A stretch of DNA of 64,000 nt. Origin: Sphingobacterium detergens (GTDB lineage Bacteria; Bacteroidota; Bacteroidia; Sphingobacteriales; Sphingobacteriaceae). The notes under the pieces are model-generated. The model had not been told where the DNA came from. It ran no database searches and worked only from the letters and a program-made list of their open reading frames with translations. This document shows, piece after piece, positions 1-8,579 of this stretch. The first letter of the stretch is position 1, and each line of letters starts with the position of its first letter. The stretch lies in the NCBI RefSeq assembly GCF_003610355.1, contig NZ_RAPY01000002.1, positions 124,001-188,000 of the forward strand. The letters are read 5' to 3'. The translations under genes were made by a program, and so were the position numbers.

Positions 1-63
1 TGGATGCTCCCGTTTTTTATCTATCCCAATCTATACCGTGGAATGCTGTTGTCTTCAATAAAA

Positions 64-885
64 TTATCCGATCAAGTCTTTGATAATGATTTTTTTCATT
101 TTCATTAAGGCTTCTCCAGCTCCTGGATTTTGAAGATATGTGGCAATTTGCGTTGGCACAATTTGCCAACTCACGCCGAATTCATCTTTACACCATCCAC
201 ACATGCTCTCTTGTCCCTGCTGTGTAATACGATTCCAGTAATAGTCAATTTCAGCTTGATCCTGGCAGAGGATGGTGAGGGAAATACCTTCACTAAACGT
301 AAAGTCTTGAGCGACTCCGCTATCCATGGCCATTAAGGTAAATCCATTGACAAGAAATTGAGTGTGCTGGATTTCCCCTTTATAATCGCCTTCCGGATAA
401 CGTAAAATACCGTTGCTGTGAAAATCTTTGAATAGTTCTTCATAGAACTGAACTGCGGTTTCGCATTTACCTTGCTGAGGCCCGCAATACATTAGCGTAG
501 GGACGATTGCTTGTTGGTTTGTGTCACTTACGTTGCCTTGGTATAACTGCCAGTTTACACCGTATTTGTCCGCTACCCAGCCATAATAAGCACTCCAGGG
601 ATAGCTGTTTAGTGGCATCAGTACGTTTCCGTCTACTGATAATGTCTTCCAGATGCGATCAATCTCTTCGGCTGATTCACAGATCACCATAAATGATATG
701 GATGGATTTGGCTTAAACATCGGCCCTCCATTGATGCCGATAAATTTTACGCCATTAAGCAGTGCCTCGACAACGATCGGGGAGTTACTTTCGATATGAC
801 TGTTTGGAAAAGTCTGGCAGTATAAATCAAAAGCTTCCTTCGCATTCTGATCAAACCATAGGGACGGTATAATTGAATTTTCCAT
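64..885 (-). CDS. VOC-superfamily protein, two PhnB-like domains
   Basis: This is a 273-aa protein built from two tandem PhnB/3-demethylubiquinone-methyltransferase-like VOC domains, roughly residues 4-118 and 126-250. Both halves begin with the same pattern (IIPSLWFDQNAKEAFDLY and IVPTLMYCGPQQGKCETAV) and end with a W(K/V)xDxxGVxWQ motif, which points to an internal duplication. Proteins of this family are usually cytoplasmic metal-dependent or metal-less VOC folds of unknown substrate, so the substrate cannot be named. It is the last gene of a minus-strand run of small accessory genes ending near the window edge. The ATG start at 885 is the natural one. Confidence 0.85.
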   Translation of the reverse strand: MENSIIPSLWFDQNAKEAFDLYCQTFPNSHIESNSPIVVEALLNGVKFIGINGGPMFKPNPSISFMVICESAEEIDRIWKTLSVDGNVLMPLNSYPWSAYYGWVADKYGVNWQLYQGNVSDTNQQAIVPTLMYCGPQQGKCETAVQFYEELFKDFHSNGILRYPEGDYKGEIQHTQFLVNGFTLMAMDSGVAQDFTFSEGISLTILCQDQAEIDYYWNRITQQGQESMCGWCKDEFGVSWQIVPTQIATYLQNPGAGEALMKMKKIIIKDLIG

Positions 886-913
886 GAGCGTCGATTTTTA
901 GTTTAAAATTCAC

Positions 914-1843
914 TTATTTATATTTATCGTGTAATCCTTTATTTGCAGTAATCAGTGGTTTGATTTTATCCAGACGGGATAATTTGGTTTTTTCCTGTTT
1001 CGCTTCGTCGATATACTGAATATATTCTTTTTGTTTTCCTGGTGTGAGGGCCTTGAAGTGATCATGAAATACCTGATCTGAATGAAGTGCTTCCAAAAGA
1101 ATTCCAGAAGGAGGTATTGCTTCGCTTTTGGTGGGTTTAATTTCTTTTCCCTCGTCAATTGTTCGAATAGATTCTTGGATATAAGCCTCGATTTTGGTGC
1201 TATCCATTTCGCTGACATGCTGAAAACGCCATTGTCGAAGTGCTTTGGTTTTACCTTCGGAGGCGCTGATCAAGACATTTTCCTTATCTTCTAAAAATAC
1301 ACCATTATAGAACCATAGGGAAAAGAAGTTTTTGAAACCACCCCATCCGATAACATTTTTCCCTTTGTGTGTATAGATGTCACTGCCCCATTTGAATTCT
1401 TTTTTCAGTGTGGTTTTTAGCATAATCTGTTGCATCAGTTCTTCAGCTTCTAGCCAATTTCCTCTGCTTTTATGCCAGTTAGGGCCTTGTTTATCCTTAA
1501 GTTTTTCGATATTAAAGGCGACAATATCACGAATGATTTTTTCTGGTAAGGGTTGGTCAATCGGAATCTGTATTGCTCCTTTTGATGTTTTAAAATCTTT
1601 AAGTTCTGCCGCGAAATGCGTGATGGCATCAGGTCCAGGGTATAGGCCGAGATGCTGTTTATTCATTGCAAAATGGATCAGATTGCCATTAAATCGGAAA
1701 GTAGGCATCTGATAAGAAATGGTTTCTGTGGCTTCAGCTGGGACTACTTCAGCAATCAGCTGCCGTACTTGATTGAGATAGGTCTTCTTGTCCCCTTCGA
1801 ATTGGTCAATATACTCGTCAATTGTTGAAACGCTACTTGTCAT
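914..1843 (-). CDS. DUF1801-DUF1801-OmdA (YdeI family) fusion protein
   Basis: This 309-aa protein shows three modules. An N-terminal DUF1801 fold spans about residues 5-118 (with YQMPTFRFNGNLIHFAMNK). A second DUF1801/YdeI-like domain follows at about 135-225, with KWGSDIYTHKGKNVIGWGGFK. A C-terminal OmdA-type helical domain spans about 245-309. YdeI/OmdA-family proteins are associated with bacteriocin protection and stress, but their biochemical activity is not established. Usual YdeI proteins have one DUF1801 plus OmdA, so the extra N-terminal copy makes this one long. It is followed after 10 nt by an unfused DUF1801 gene (1854-2282), possibly a paralogue. Confidence 0.82.
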   Translation of the reverse strand: MTSSVSTIDEYIDQFEGDKKTYLNQVRQLIAEVVPAEATETISYQMPTFRFNGNLIHFAMNKQHLGLYPGPDAITHFAAELKDFKTSKGAIQIPIDQPLPEKIIRDIVAFNIEKLKDKQGPNWHKSRGNWLEAEELMQQIMLKTTLKKEFKWGSDIYTHKGKNVIGWGGFKNFFSLWFYNGVFLEDKENVLISASEGKTKALRQWRFQHVSEMDSTKIEAYIQESIRTIDEGKEIKPTKSEAIPPSGILLEALHSDQVFHDHFKALTPGKQKEYIQYIDEAKQEKTKLSRLDKIKPLITANKGLHDKYK

Positions 1844-1853
1844 AATCTTGTGT

Positions 1854-2282
1854 CTAATTCTTGATCCTGCTGTATTTGGTAGTTATAAATTGGATGGTCT
1901 CTTGCATTAATGTGGTCAGATGTTCCGTATTGATGTCACTCAGTTTTTTAATGTAAATGCAGGCTTTACCTATTTTATATTTGCCCAGTTGTTCCACTAG
2001 TGGTCGATGTTCTTCAAGTCCGGTATATACATAAAGTGAAATGGTAGCTTTGCGGGGGCTGAACCCGATTAAGGGTGCAGACCCTTCATGCCCGCTGGCA
2101 TATTTATAGTAATACTGTCCAAAGCCAATGATGGATTCGCCAAACATCTTCGGTGCTTCGTTTGAGACAGATTGCATCAATTGTACCAATTGGATGCTGT
2201 CGTCCCGCTTTTGTATATCAGGTATATCCTGAATAAAATCATCGACGCTCTTTTCGATATAAGAGGTTTTATTTACCGCCAT
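1854..2282 (-). CDS. DUF1801 domain protein
   Basis: This 142-aa single-domain protein carries the DUF1801 signatures (FGESIIGFGQYYYKY near residues 42-56 and IGFSPRKATISLYVY near 72-86). The function is unknown; the fold is related to frataxin-like/YdeI-like small proteins. It lies 12 nt from the SRPBCC gene upstream and 10 nt from the DUF1801-OmdA fusion downstream, so the three are probably co-transcribed on the minus strand. The SRPBCC plus DUF1801 pairing is common in Bacteroidota but does not define a pathway. Confidence 0.82.
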   Translation of the reverse strand: MAVNKTSYIEKSVDDFIQDIPDIQKRDDSIQLVQLMQSVSNEAPKMFGESIIGFGQYYYKYASGHEGSAPLIGFSPRKATISLYVYTGLEEHRPLVEQLGKYKIGKACIYIKKLSDINTEHLTTLMQETIQFITTKYSRIKN

Positions 2283-2294
2283 TTTTTATTTCTG

Positions 2295-2741
2295 TTAAAA
2301 CATAAAATCAAAAGCACCCTTCCGAAGATTGATATTATATTCGAGGTAGGCCTTCATACAGGCTAGAAAATTTGCCCACCCTTCGGTCTGACGCATCATA
2401 ATCAAAATGCCTTCCTCATCGTTGTTCATTTCATGTTCTGTAATTTTGACAACAGTGGACCCCTCGCCGAAGGAAGATAAGCTGATTTCAACCAGTTGAT
2501 TTGCTAATCCGCCACTCCAATCAAAGGAAATATAGTCGTCTGGACGGATTGTTTTTCCGGTTACAGGAAAACTGTCGGGGAACTCAGGGAAATTCCATTC
2601 AACAGTTTTTCCGGTCTCCAGACGGCCTGTTGAGGATTTAATAAAATAGTGATTCATTTTGTTGGGATCAACGATGGCTTCAAAAACTTCATTGATGGGT
2701 TTTTGGATCTGAATACTTGCTTTTGCGGTTAACTTTTCCAT
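2295..2741 (-). CDS. SRPBCC/AHSA1-like protein
   Basis: I start this at the ATG at 2741 (148 aa). The open frame continues further upstream, but that extension overlaps the CDGSH gene and has no family resemblance. The protein has an AHSA1/START-like SRPBCC pattern: an N-terminal strand, KPINEVFEAIVDPNKM, a central FDWSGG, an ITEHE motif and a C-terminal helix with TEGWANFLACMKAYLEY. The fold binds hydrophobic ligands or acts as a co-chaperone-like module. No substrate can be assigned. It is the likely first or second gene of a minus-strand transcript running to the window edge. Confidence 0.85.
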   Translation of the reverse strand: MEKLTAKASIQIQKPINEVFEAIVDPNKMNHYFIKSSTGRLETGKTVEWNFPEFPDSFPVTGKTIRPDDYISFDWSGGLANQLVEISLSSFGEGSTVVKITEHEMNNDEEGILIMMRQTEGWANFLACMKAYLEYNINLRKGAFDFMF

Positions 2742-2790
2742 GTTCTGAATTTTAAACAAATATTGTATAAATACCGATAACTTGTATCTG

Positions 2791-3546
2791 CTATTTTTGT
2801 GTGTACTTACTGAGTCCATCCTGAAATTCCATTGAGGCATGTGTGCCATCGCAAAATGGTTTGTTCGATGATTGCCCACAACGACAAAGGGTCTGGCGGT
2901 TTCGGACTTCATAGTACCTGCCGTTGCTGCTTTTTACAGGAATTCCGCCCCAAAGAGCGATAGGCCCACTACACTGATTCAATACGTCTTCAATGAGACC
3001 GACCTCGGCTACGGTATTTTCTTCGATGGGAGCATTTTCCTGGTTCCATACAAGCAGTCTGCCACTGGGACAGTAATGGGCCATATTTATGGCGCCTTCT
3101 AAAGAGTTTTCATCGCTATAGGATATCTCATTCCAAATTCTTCTCCCTTGGTCACAGAAACGTGCATATGCGCATAGTTTTTCATCGTCGCTGAGGGAAA
3201 ATACAGGCCCTTCAATAATTTCCGCTGTTTGGAGCGAATCATGTAGTGTCGCCGTATCGGTCAAGTCGACACCAAAAGACCTAGCCTGCTCATGAGAGTT
3301 GTCACAAAAGGGCTTATCTTTAGACAGCCCACAGCGACATAAATAGGTGTCTTTTTCAAGTTTAAAAGATTCGCCGTTTTCATAGGATCTGGAGACGCCC
3401 TGTCGATCTGGAATAATATATTGCAAATGAAAGGGTACCTGCCCGTGTAAAATATACGGACCGTCTTTGGTAACTTCGATAAAGATTTCACTGGTATTGG
3501 CCGTAGATCCTATTTGAACATGCCAATAATCTGAGGGATTGCTCAT
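2791..3546 (-). CDS. Double CDGSH iron-sulfur protein
   Basis: This 251-aa protein has two CDGSH-type 2Fe-2S sites of the C-x-C-x8-C-x3-H form: C70/C72/C81/H85 and C221/C223/C232/H236. Between them lies a domain with cysteines near C125, C131 and C159, resembling the divergent 4Fe-4S mono-cluster domain often found with CDGSH. It is predicted to be a soluble redox or cluster-transfer protein. The first motif reads CDNSH and the second CDGTH, both tolerated variants. The ATG at 3546 is the first gene start after a divergent intergenic region shared with the fucosidase gene. Confidence 0.85.
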   Translation of the reverse strand: MSNPSDYWHVQIGSTANTSEIFIEVTKDGPYILHGQVPFHLQYIIPDRQGVSRSYENGESFKLEKDTYLCRCGLSKDKPFCDNSHEQARSFGVDLTDTATLHDSLQTAEIIEGPVFSLSDDEKLCAYARFCDQGRRIWNEISYSDENSLEGAINMAHYCPSGRLLVWNQENAPIEENTVAEVGLIEDVLNQCSGPIALWGGIPVKSSNGRYYEVRNRQTLCRCGQSSNKPFCDGTHASMEFQDGLSKYTQK

Positions 3547-3763
3547 GACTCCTTAAGTTTATAGTATAAAATAAACACTACAGATGCGGATAGGTTTTAT
3601 TTTTTTCTGACTTTGGTTGTTACTCCTCTAAAATGAACAAAAATTGCACCTTATCTTTAGCTTTTTGAGTTATTTTTGAAGGTAATATAAATTTATCTGT
3701 TGAACTATTGTCTTTCTCAAAGCATTAGTTCAGCTATTGGAGACAATTATAATATCGAAATTT

Positions 3764-5665
3764 ATGATAAAAATCAGGTATTGCCTTATTCTAATGCTTT
3801 CAACCGCTGTAACGATGGTGATGGGGCAGGTTCAGAATGTAAATAAGGGGAATGAAGCCGCAGATATGTTTAATGACCCGAGCACGAGGGATAGAAACGC
3901 AATATCCGCTGCCGAAGCAGGCTGGTGGAAAGAATCTGTAGTGGGACAGGAGCAGCGTATCAAAAAATGGAAAGAGGCCTCTTTTGGAATGTTTGTCCAC
4001 TGGGGCATTTATTCACAATATGGTAATATCTGGAAGGGGAAGAAAGGAGGTGGATATGCTGAGCATCTTATGCGTGTCATGCAAATTCCCCGTCAGGAAT
4101 ACCTGGAATCGGCCACAAGATTTAATCCTGAAAAATTTAATGCAGAAGAATGGGTGATCTTAGCTAAAAATGCGGGTATGAAATACTTTATCATCACGGC
4201 TAAACATCATGATGGTTTTGCAATGTACCCGTCGCAGTATGCCAGCGCCTATTCTACCAAGAGCACTGCTTTCAAACGAGATCCAATGGCGGAACTTGCG
4301 AAGGCGTGCCATAAGCATGGCTTGTTGTTTGGATTTTACTATTCCCATGCGTTCGATTGGGAAGACCCCAATGCGCCGGGGAATGACTGGGATTATAGAA
4401 ACCCGGGCGGAGATAAGCTTTTGGGTGGAGCAAACTGGTTTGACAACCATCCGGAGTGGTTGCCCAAAGCAAAACGTTATGTAGATGAAAAAGCAATTCC
4501 ACAAATACAGGAACTGATCCATAAATATCAGCCCGATTTACTGTGGTTTGATACGCCACATAAGCTGCCTTTGTCGGAAAATTTAAGGATTCTGAAAGCA
4601 ATCCGGGATGCTGATCCTAGGATTGTTGTTAACGGGCGATTAGCGCGTACAGAGGGTAGGAATTATGGCGATTATTTAAATACCGCTGATCGGCCAGAAG
4701 AGTTCTATCCTGTTTCTAATGGGGCTTATTGGGAGGCTATCCCAACGACCAATGATTCATATGGCTATTCGTCAACAGATATGACTCATAAACCAACCGC
4801 CCATTTTATCCAGTTGTTGGCGAAAGCTAAGGCTATGGGTGGGAATATTTTATTAAATATCGGTCCCAAAGGCGATGGTAGTTTCGATGAACCGGATGTG
4901 ACTATTTTGGAAGGAATTGCTGCATGGATGGCGAAGAATAAGGAAAGTGTCATCGATGTGGAACCTTCTCCTTTACCTCGTCAACAATGGGGGGTGATCA
5001 CAAAAAGAAAGAATATATTGTATCTGCATGTTTTTAATCGGCCAAAAGGAGAGCAATTGACTGTAGGAGGTCTTACAGCCGGTGTCAGATCCATCTCATT
5101 ATTGTCTTCAAAGAAGAGCATCAAAGGGTATAATTCAGATGCTGTGGGGCTTCATATCCCATTGGATCAAATAGCTGCTGATGCAGCAGATGAAGTTATT
5201 GTTGTTCAGTTAAAACAGGATATAGCTGCGCCTGAATCCAATGATCTAATTTATGTGGATGCACAGGTCACTGAAAATCGTTTACTGTCTTTCTATGCGA
5301 AACAGTATGGGGATCCGATGAAATTTGGAGATGGCAAAAGAGACCGTTATTATGTATCCGGATGGAAAAATCGGAATCAATATCTCGGATGGAACATCAA
5401 TGTGTTGGAACCAGCACGATTTAATGTTTCGGTACGCTATGTCAAGGATGTTGGAAATACTGGCGGGGATATGGTCTTAAAAATAGGCGGGAAAGCATTT
5501 GATTTTTCAATTGATCCGTCATCTCCAACAAGTGGACGAGGAAATTCGATTAGACTCGGACAAATAGACTTGCCATTAGGAAAGCAATCTGTGGAACTTC
5601 TTGCAAAAAATATTGTTGGGGGAGAGGCAGTGAAATTTTTGGAGGTCGTGCTGACGCATGATTAA
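3764..5665 (+). CDS. Exported alpha-L-fucosidase, GH29
   Basis: This 633-aa protein starts at ATG 3764; a TTG at 3737 is in frame, but the ATG directly precedes a good signal peptide (MIKIRYCLILMLSTAVTMVMG). GH29 features are clear: HWGIYS near residue 80, KHHDGF near 148, and LLWFDTPH, whose Asp (about residue 263) fits the catalytic nucleophile. A C-terminal beta-sandwich-like region of about 150 aa follows and may be a carbohydrate-binding module. It probably acts in the periplasm, releasing fucose from glycans. It stands alone with no SusCD partner adjacent and is closed by a terminator hairpin at 5701-5733. Confidence 0.9.
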   Translation: MIKIRYCLILMLSTAVTMVMGQVQNVNKGNEAADMFNDPSTRDRNAISAAEAGWWKESVVGQEQRIKKWKEASFGMFVHWGIYSQYGNIWKGKKGGGYAEHLMRVMQIPRQEYLESATRFNPEKFNAEEWVILAKNAGMKYFIITAKHHDGFAMYPSQYASAYSTKSTAFKRDPMAELAKACHKHGLLFGFYYSHAFDWEDPNAPGNDWDYRNPGGDKLLGGANWFDNHPEWLPKAKRYVDEKAIPQIQELIHKYQPDLLWFDTPHKLPLSENLRILKAIRDADPRIVVNGRLARTEGRNYGDYLNTADRPEEFYPVSNGAYWEAIPTTNDSYGYSSTDMTHKPTAHFIQLLAKAKAMGGNILLNIGPKGDGSFDEPDVTILEGIAAWMAKNKESVIDVEPSPLPRQQWGVITKRKNILYLHVFNRPKGEQLTVGGLTAGVRSISLLSSKKSIKGYNSDAVGLHIPLDQIAADAADEVIVVQLKQDIAAPESNDLIYVDAQVTENRLLSFYAKQYGDPMKFGDGKRDRYYVSGWKNRNQYLGWNINVLEPARFNVSVRYVKDVGNTGGDMVLKIGGKAFDFSIDPSSPTSGRGNSIRLGQIDLPLGKQSVELLAKNIVGGEAVKFLEVVLTHD

Positions 5666-5700
5666 AAACAGTTCATCAGGGCGGGGATCCTGCTTAAACA

Positions 5701-5733
5701 AAAAAAGCTAATCTTGCGATTAGCTTTTCTTTT
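5701..5733. terminator. Bidirectional intrinsic terminator
   Basis: An 8-bp perfect stem (AGCTAATC / GATTAGCT, loop TTGC) is flanked by an A-tract on the left and a T-tract on the right. It fits a bidirectional terminator between the fucosidase gene (+) and the island operon (-). Confidence 0.8.
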
Positions 5734-5905
5734 GTGATCCCGCTGGGATCAATTTTATTATTAAAATACGCCTCAGTTGGCTTAAATTATCGTTTTTCGA
5801 AATGGGTAACCGAAACGGTAACCATATTCTTTGAACTCTTTTAGTTTGTTTTGAAGAACTAATTTGTGTTGAGCAAAGGTAACAAATGAGATTCTTTTAG
5901 CAAAA
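5733..5905 (+). repeat. Left copy of island-flanking direct repeat
   Basis: This is a 173-bp sequence repeated in the same orientation at 12439-12616, about 80% identical by eye. Shared landmarks in order are TGTGAT-CCGCTG, GGATCAATTTT, ATTAAAATACGCCT, two GGTAACC-like heptamers about 12 bp apart, TTTAGTTTGTTTTGAAGAAC, AATTTGTGTT and TTTAGCAAAA. Both copies begin just after an intrinsic terminator. They bracket the four-gene operon and the recombinase remnant, as expected for attachment-site duplications or for recombination between related sequences. Confidence 0.75.
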
Positions 5906-5920
5906 TTATAAAGTTTTTTA

Positions 5921-7780
5921 TTACGATTTAACCAAACCGTATAATTTATTTAAAAGCTTATTGGGATCGGAGGAATTTATTATTTTTATTTTGACGTCTT
6001 CAGTAACATCTAAAATCCCAAAATTTTTAATATAATTTTTACTCATTGATAGGAAACCGGATGAATAATTTTTTGTAGTCAGTAAAATATATTTATAAAA
6101 TATGTCGGACTCCAAAATGACTTTCAAAAACTTTAGTTCCTGGAGGTCATCTGAAATAATTGCAATTCCATTATAAAATAACAAATCTAGATCATCAGAA
6201 ATAATGAACCTTGGCTTAGTTGTTATATGCGGGAAAAATAATTTTAATGAATTAATATCCATCGATTGCCTTCTGCCGTAAGCATACCATTCTTCATAAT
6301 TTTTTAGTCCTTTATCTCTAGTGGCAAGAATTTCCTTCTGCGTTAATAAATACAAATAGCAATTTGGAAATCTTGATTTTAACTTGTCTTCAGGAATTAT
6401 CTGCAATTTACCATGATTGTCAACTTCATATGGAAAGATAATCTTCTCCAACATTTCTTGCAAATCATTTTCGTCTTTGATTTTATTTGCATTTATTATA
6501 TCTCTACACACCTCTCTTTCGATTTTAAAAGAAATTTGATTTTTTAAGAAGATATAATGTTTTTTAGTCTCCCCGACAGGTGTAAATTTATAGGAATCAT
6601 TTTTCAATGTTGCAATGCCATTTCGAGTTAAGAACTTGTCCTTAAGCTTTATGCCAGTATTTTCAATTTGTTTGATAAAAGAGTCTGTAACTATCGAATT
6701 TGTCAAGTTCCACCCACTAAAGTGATCTAAATCTTTATAATCAAAAACTTGCAATACTTCTTCTGTAATATTTTCTAAATTAGAAGATTCTGTTTGAAGG
6801 TATTTGATAGACCCAGGATTTTTGGAAATGAAACATAGGCAAGTGTAAGTATTTCGGCCTTTAAATATTTGCTCGCCTGCAAAATTTATAAAGTGAAATA
6901 GAGGTTTTTCAGATCCTAAGAATAATCGAAGCGCTCGACCATTAATACTTTTAATAAAAGTATTAACGGTAATGTAACCGAGAATTCCTTTACTTTTTAA
7001 AAAGTGATATCCAATTTGAAAGAATGGAATATATAAATCTGGATGCCCTGATTTAGCTACACTCCAATTAGACATTAAATCAAGGGATTCTTGTTCCATG
7101 TTACGCGATGCCACATACGGGGGATTACCCGAAATAAGATCAAATCCCCCATTTGCCCGAATAGGTTTGCTAGCTTTAAACCAATCGAATGAAAGAGCAT
7201 TACCTGTATATAGATTAAAGTCAAAATTTTCGTCTTCACCACTCGATAATGCGAAAAGAGACAATAAGATTTTTGCTCTCTCAACACTATAGGCGGCAAT
7301 ATCAAGACCGTAGATATTTTCCTTAAAAATTTCCTTAAAACTGTGCTCCGTATTTAATCGTAGGTGATTTGTTATGGTTAATAAAAATCCTCCACAACCA
7401 CATGAAATATCGCAACATTTAACCTTTCTAAGATCAGCCGAAACTAGCTCGAATTGTTTATTTACAATAAAATTTCTAATAAACTCTGGCGTGTAGATCG
7501 CTCCATTAACAATTTTTTCTGTCGGTGAGATTACAAACTCAAACAGTTCAATTAGATTTTCAAAGGAAAACTTAGTAATATAGTTATTGAGTACCTCTTC
7601 AAATTCTTTAAGTACTTTTAATTCAATAGTGTTGCCTTGGTTTATTTTGTTATAAAGTAATAACTCATTTTTTTCAAGTGATAAATTATTATAGTTTAGA
7701 AATGACGTAACTATTAAGCGATTTACTAAAACAGGATCTGTAGAATAGTTTTTTAGGAATTGAAATACTTGTTTATTCAT
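5921..7780 (-). CDS. N6-adenine DNA methyltransferase (Eco57I/TaqI-like)
   Basis: This 619-aa protein has class I methyltransferase motifs: motif I DISCGCGGFLL (residues 124-134), an FxxxIYGLDI motif near 152-161, and the catalytic NPPY at 219-222. YTPEFIRNFIV just before motif I is typical of type I/IIG-like adenine methylases. The C-terminal half (about 350-619) resembles a TaqI-type target-recognition region. I see no PD-(D/E)xK nuclease motif, so this is probably a methylase or modification subunit rather than a complete type IIG enzyme. It is the last gene of the four-gene operon, 1 nt from the 265-aa gene. It is AT-rich like its partners and unlike the flanks. Confidence 0.85.
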   Translation of the reverse strand: MNKQVFQFLKNYSTDPVLVNRLIVTSFLNYNNLSLEKNELLLYNKINQGNTIELKVLKEFEEVLNNYITKFSFENLIELFEFVISPTEKIVNGAIYTPEFIRNFIVNKQFELVSADLRKVKCCDISCGCGGFLLTITNHLRLNTEHSFKEIFKENIYGLDIAAYSVERAKILLSLFALSSGEDENFDFNLYTGNALSFDWFKASKPIRANGGFDLISGNPPYVASRNMEQESLDLMSNWSVAKSGHPDLYIPFFQIGYHFLKSKGILGYITVNTFIKSINGRALRLFLGSEKPLFHFINFAGEQIFKGRNTYTCLCFISKNPGSIKYLQTESSNLENITEEVLQVFDYKDLDHFSGWNLTNSIVTDSFIKQIENTGIKLKDKFLTRNGIATLKNDSYKFTPVGETKKHYIFLKNQISFKIEREVCRDIINANKIKDENDLQEMLEKIIFPYEVDNHGKLQIIPEDKLKSRFPNCYLYLLTQKEILATRDKGLKNYEEWYAYGRRQSMDINSLKLFFPHITTKPRFIISDDLDLLFYNGIAIISDDLQELKFLKVILESDIFYKYILLTTKNYSSGFLSMSKNYIKNFGILDVTEDVKIKIINSSDPNKLLNKLYGLVKS

Positions 7781-7781
7781 T

Positions 7782-8579
7782 CTAAATTACCTGAGGTAAA
7801 ATTTTTGATCCAGGCCATGTACCTGCTATTTTGTTATGAAATCCGAAATGCTGGGCTAAAGCACCAAAATATGGCTTCATTATTCTATCTTGTGCTTGTC
7901 TTATGAGTTTAATATATATAGGTTCTCTCTTAAGTTGTCTCCATAAGTCTGGTGTGAAATTTGACATAACAAAATCAAGGCCTAAGATGAAATCCATGGG
8001 ATAATGCATAAGCCTTGGCATATCTAGAATTAAGGAATTGCCAAAATTTTTATCAGTATAAGCACCTAATTTTCTACCGCCATAATGAAAATGATAACTA
8101 GGATGGACTTCGTTTGAAGGATTTGCTCCTTTTAAATCCCTATCGAGGTGATAAGTGAAAATATGTTGCTTCATGCCGCGTGAAAAACCCTCTATTACGA
8201 CATTAAATTCCAGTCTTTTGAATGGATCTATAAACTCGTGTCCACTTTTATCGAATTCCCCCACGACGTCGACGCTGAATTGCAATGTAGCTTTTTTAAC
8301 AGATTTAGGATATTGGATACTGCTTGAAGTATCTACAAATAAAGTGAAATTTTTTATTGCATAACCCCAACTATATGGAGTGCTAATTTCTGGAAGTTCC
8401 TTTTTACTTTCGTCCACGAATGAAGGCAAATGCTTTACATCTCTAAGAGTTTTGACAGCCCTATCAATTGAATCAAGCGATTTTTTTTCAATATTAACTT
8501 TATTTAGGGCTATTTTTAGAGAAGACAATTCATCAGCTAGTTTATTTCTAAATTCTAAATTGCTTTTATCAATATTCAT
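7782..8579 (-). CDS. Unrecognised island protein with HPxYHxHxGG motif
   Basis: This is a 265-aa soluble protein that I do not recognise. Residues 10-55 are probably helical/coiled. From about residue 70 a mixed beta region follows, then a histidine-rich motif HPSYHFHYGG (H159, H163, H165) and a PRLMHYPMDF segment (188-197). The clustered His, Arg and Asp could form a metal or nucleotide site, but this is inference. Its ATG overlaps the stop of the receiver gene as TAATG, and its stop lies 1 nt from the methylase start, so translation is coupled. By position it could be the effector, a target-specificity factor or an adaptor. No signal peptide or membrane segment is seen. Confidence 0.75.
   Translation of the reverse strand: MNIDKSNLEFRNKLADELSSLKIALNKVNIEKKSLDSIDRAVKTLRDVKHLPSFVDESKKELPEISTPYSWGYAIKNFTLFVDTSSSIQYPKSVKKATLQFSVDVVGEFDKSGHEFIDPFKRLEFNVVIEGFSRGMKQHIFTYHLDRDLKGANPSNEVHPSYHFHYGGRKLGAYTDKNFGNSLILDMPRLMHYPMDFILGLDFVMSNFTPDLWRQLKREPIYIKLIRQAQDRIMKPYFGALAQHFGFHNKIAGTWPGSKILPQVI

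Noticed and set aside
5733..5755. tRNA-like 3' end in the left repeat (CCCGCTGGGATCA on one strand)
   Set aside because: It resembles a T-arm/acceptor end on the minus strand, but no complete cloverleaf can be built in either repeat, so no tRNA is called.
5733..5905. Short reading frame on the minus strand of the repeat starting ATGGTTACC
   Set aside because: It has an early stop in the left copy and a different stop in the right copy, so it is not a maintained gene.
7782..8579. Calling the 265-aa island protein a restriction nuclease
   Set aside because: No PD-(D/E)xK, HNH, GIY-YIG or PLD motif can be supported from the sequence.
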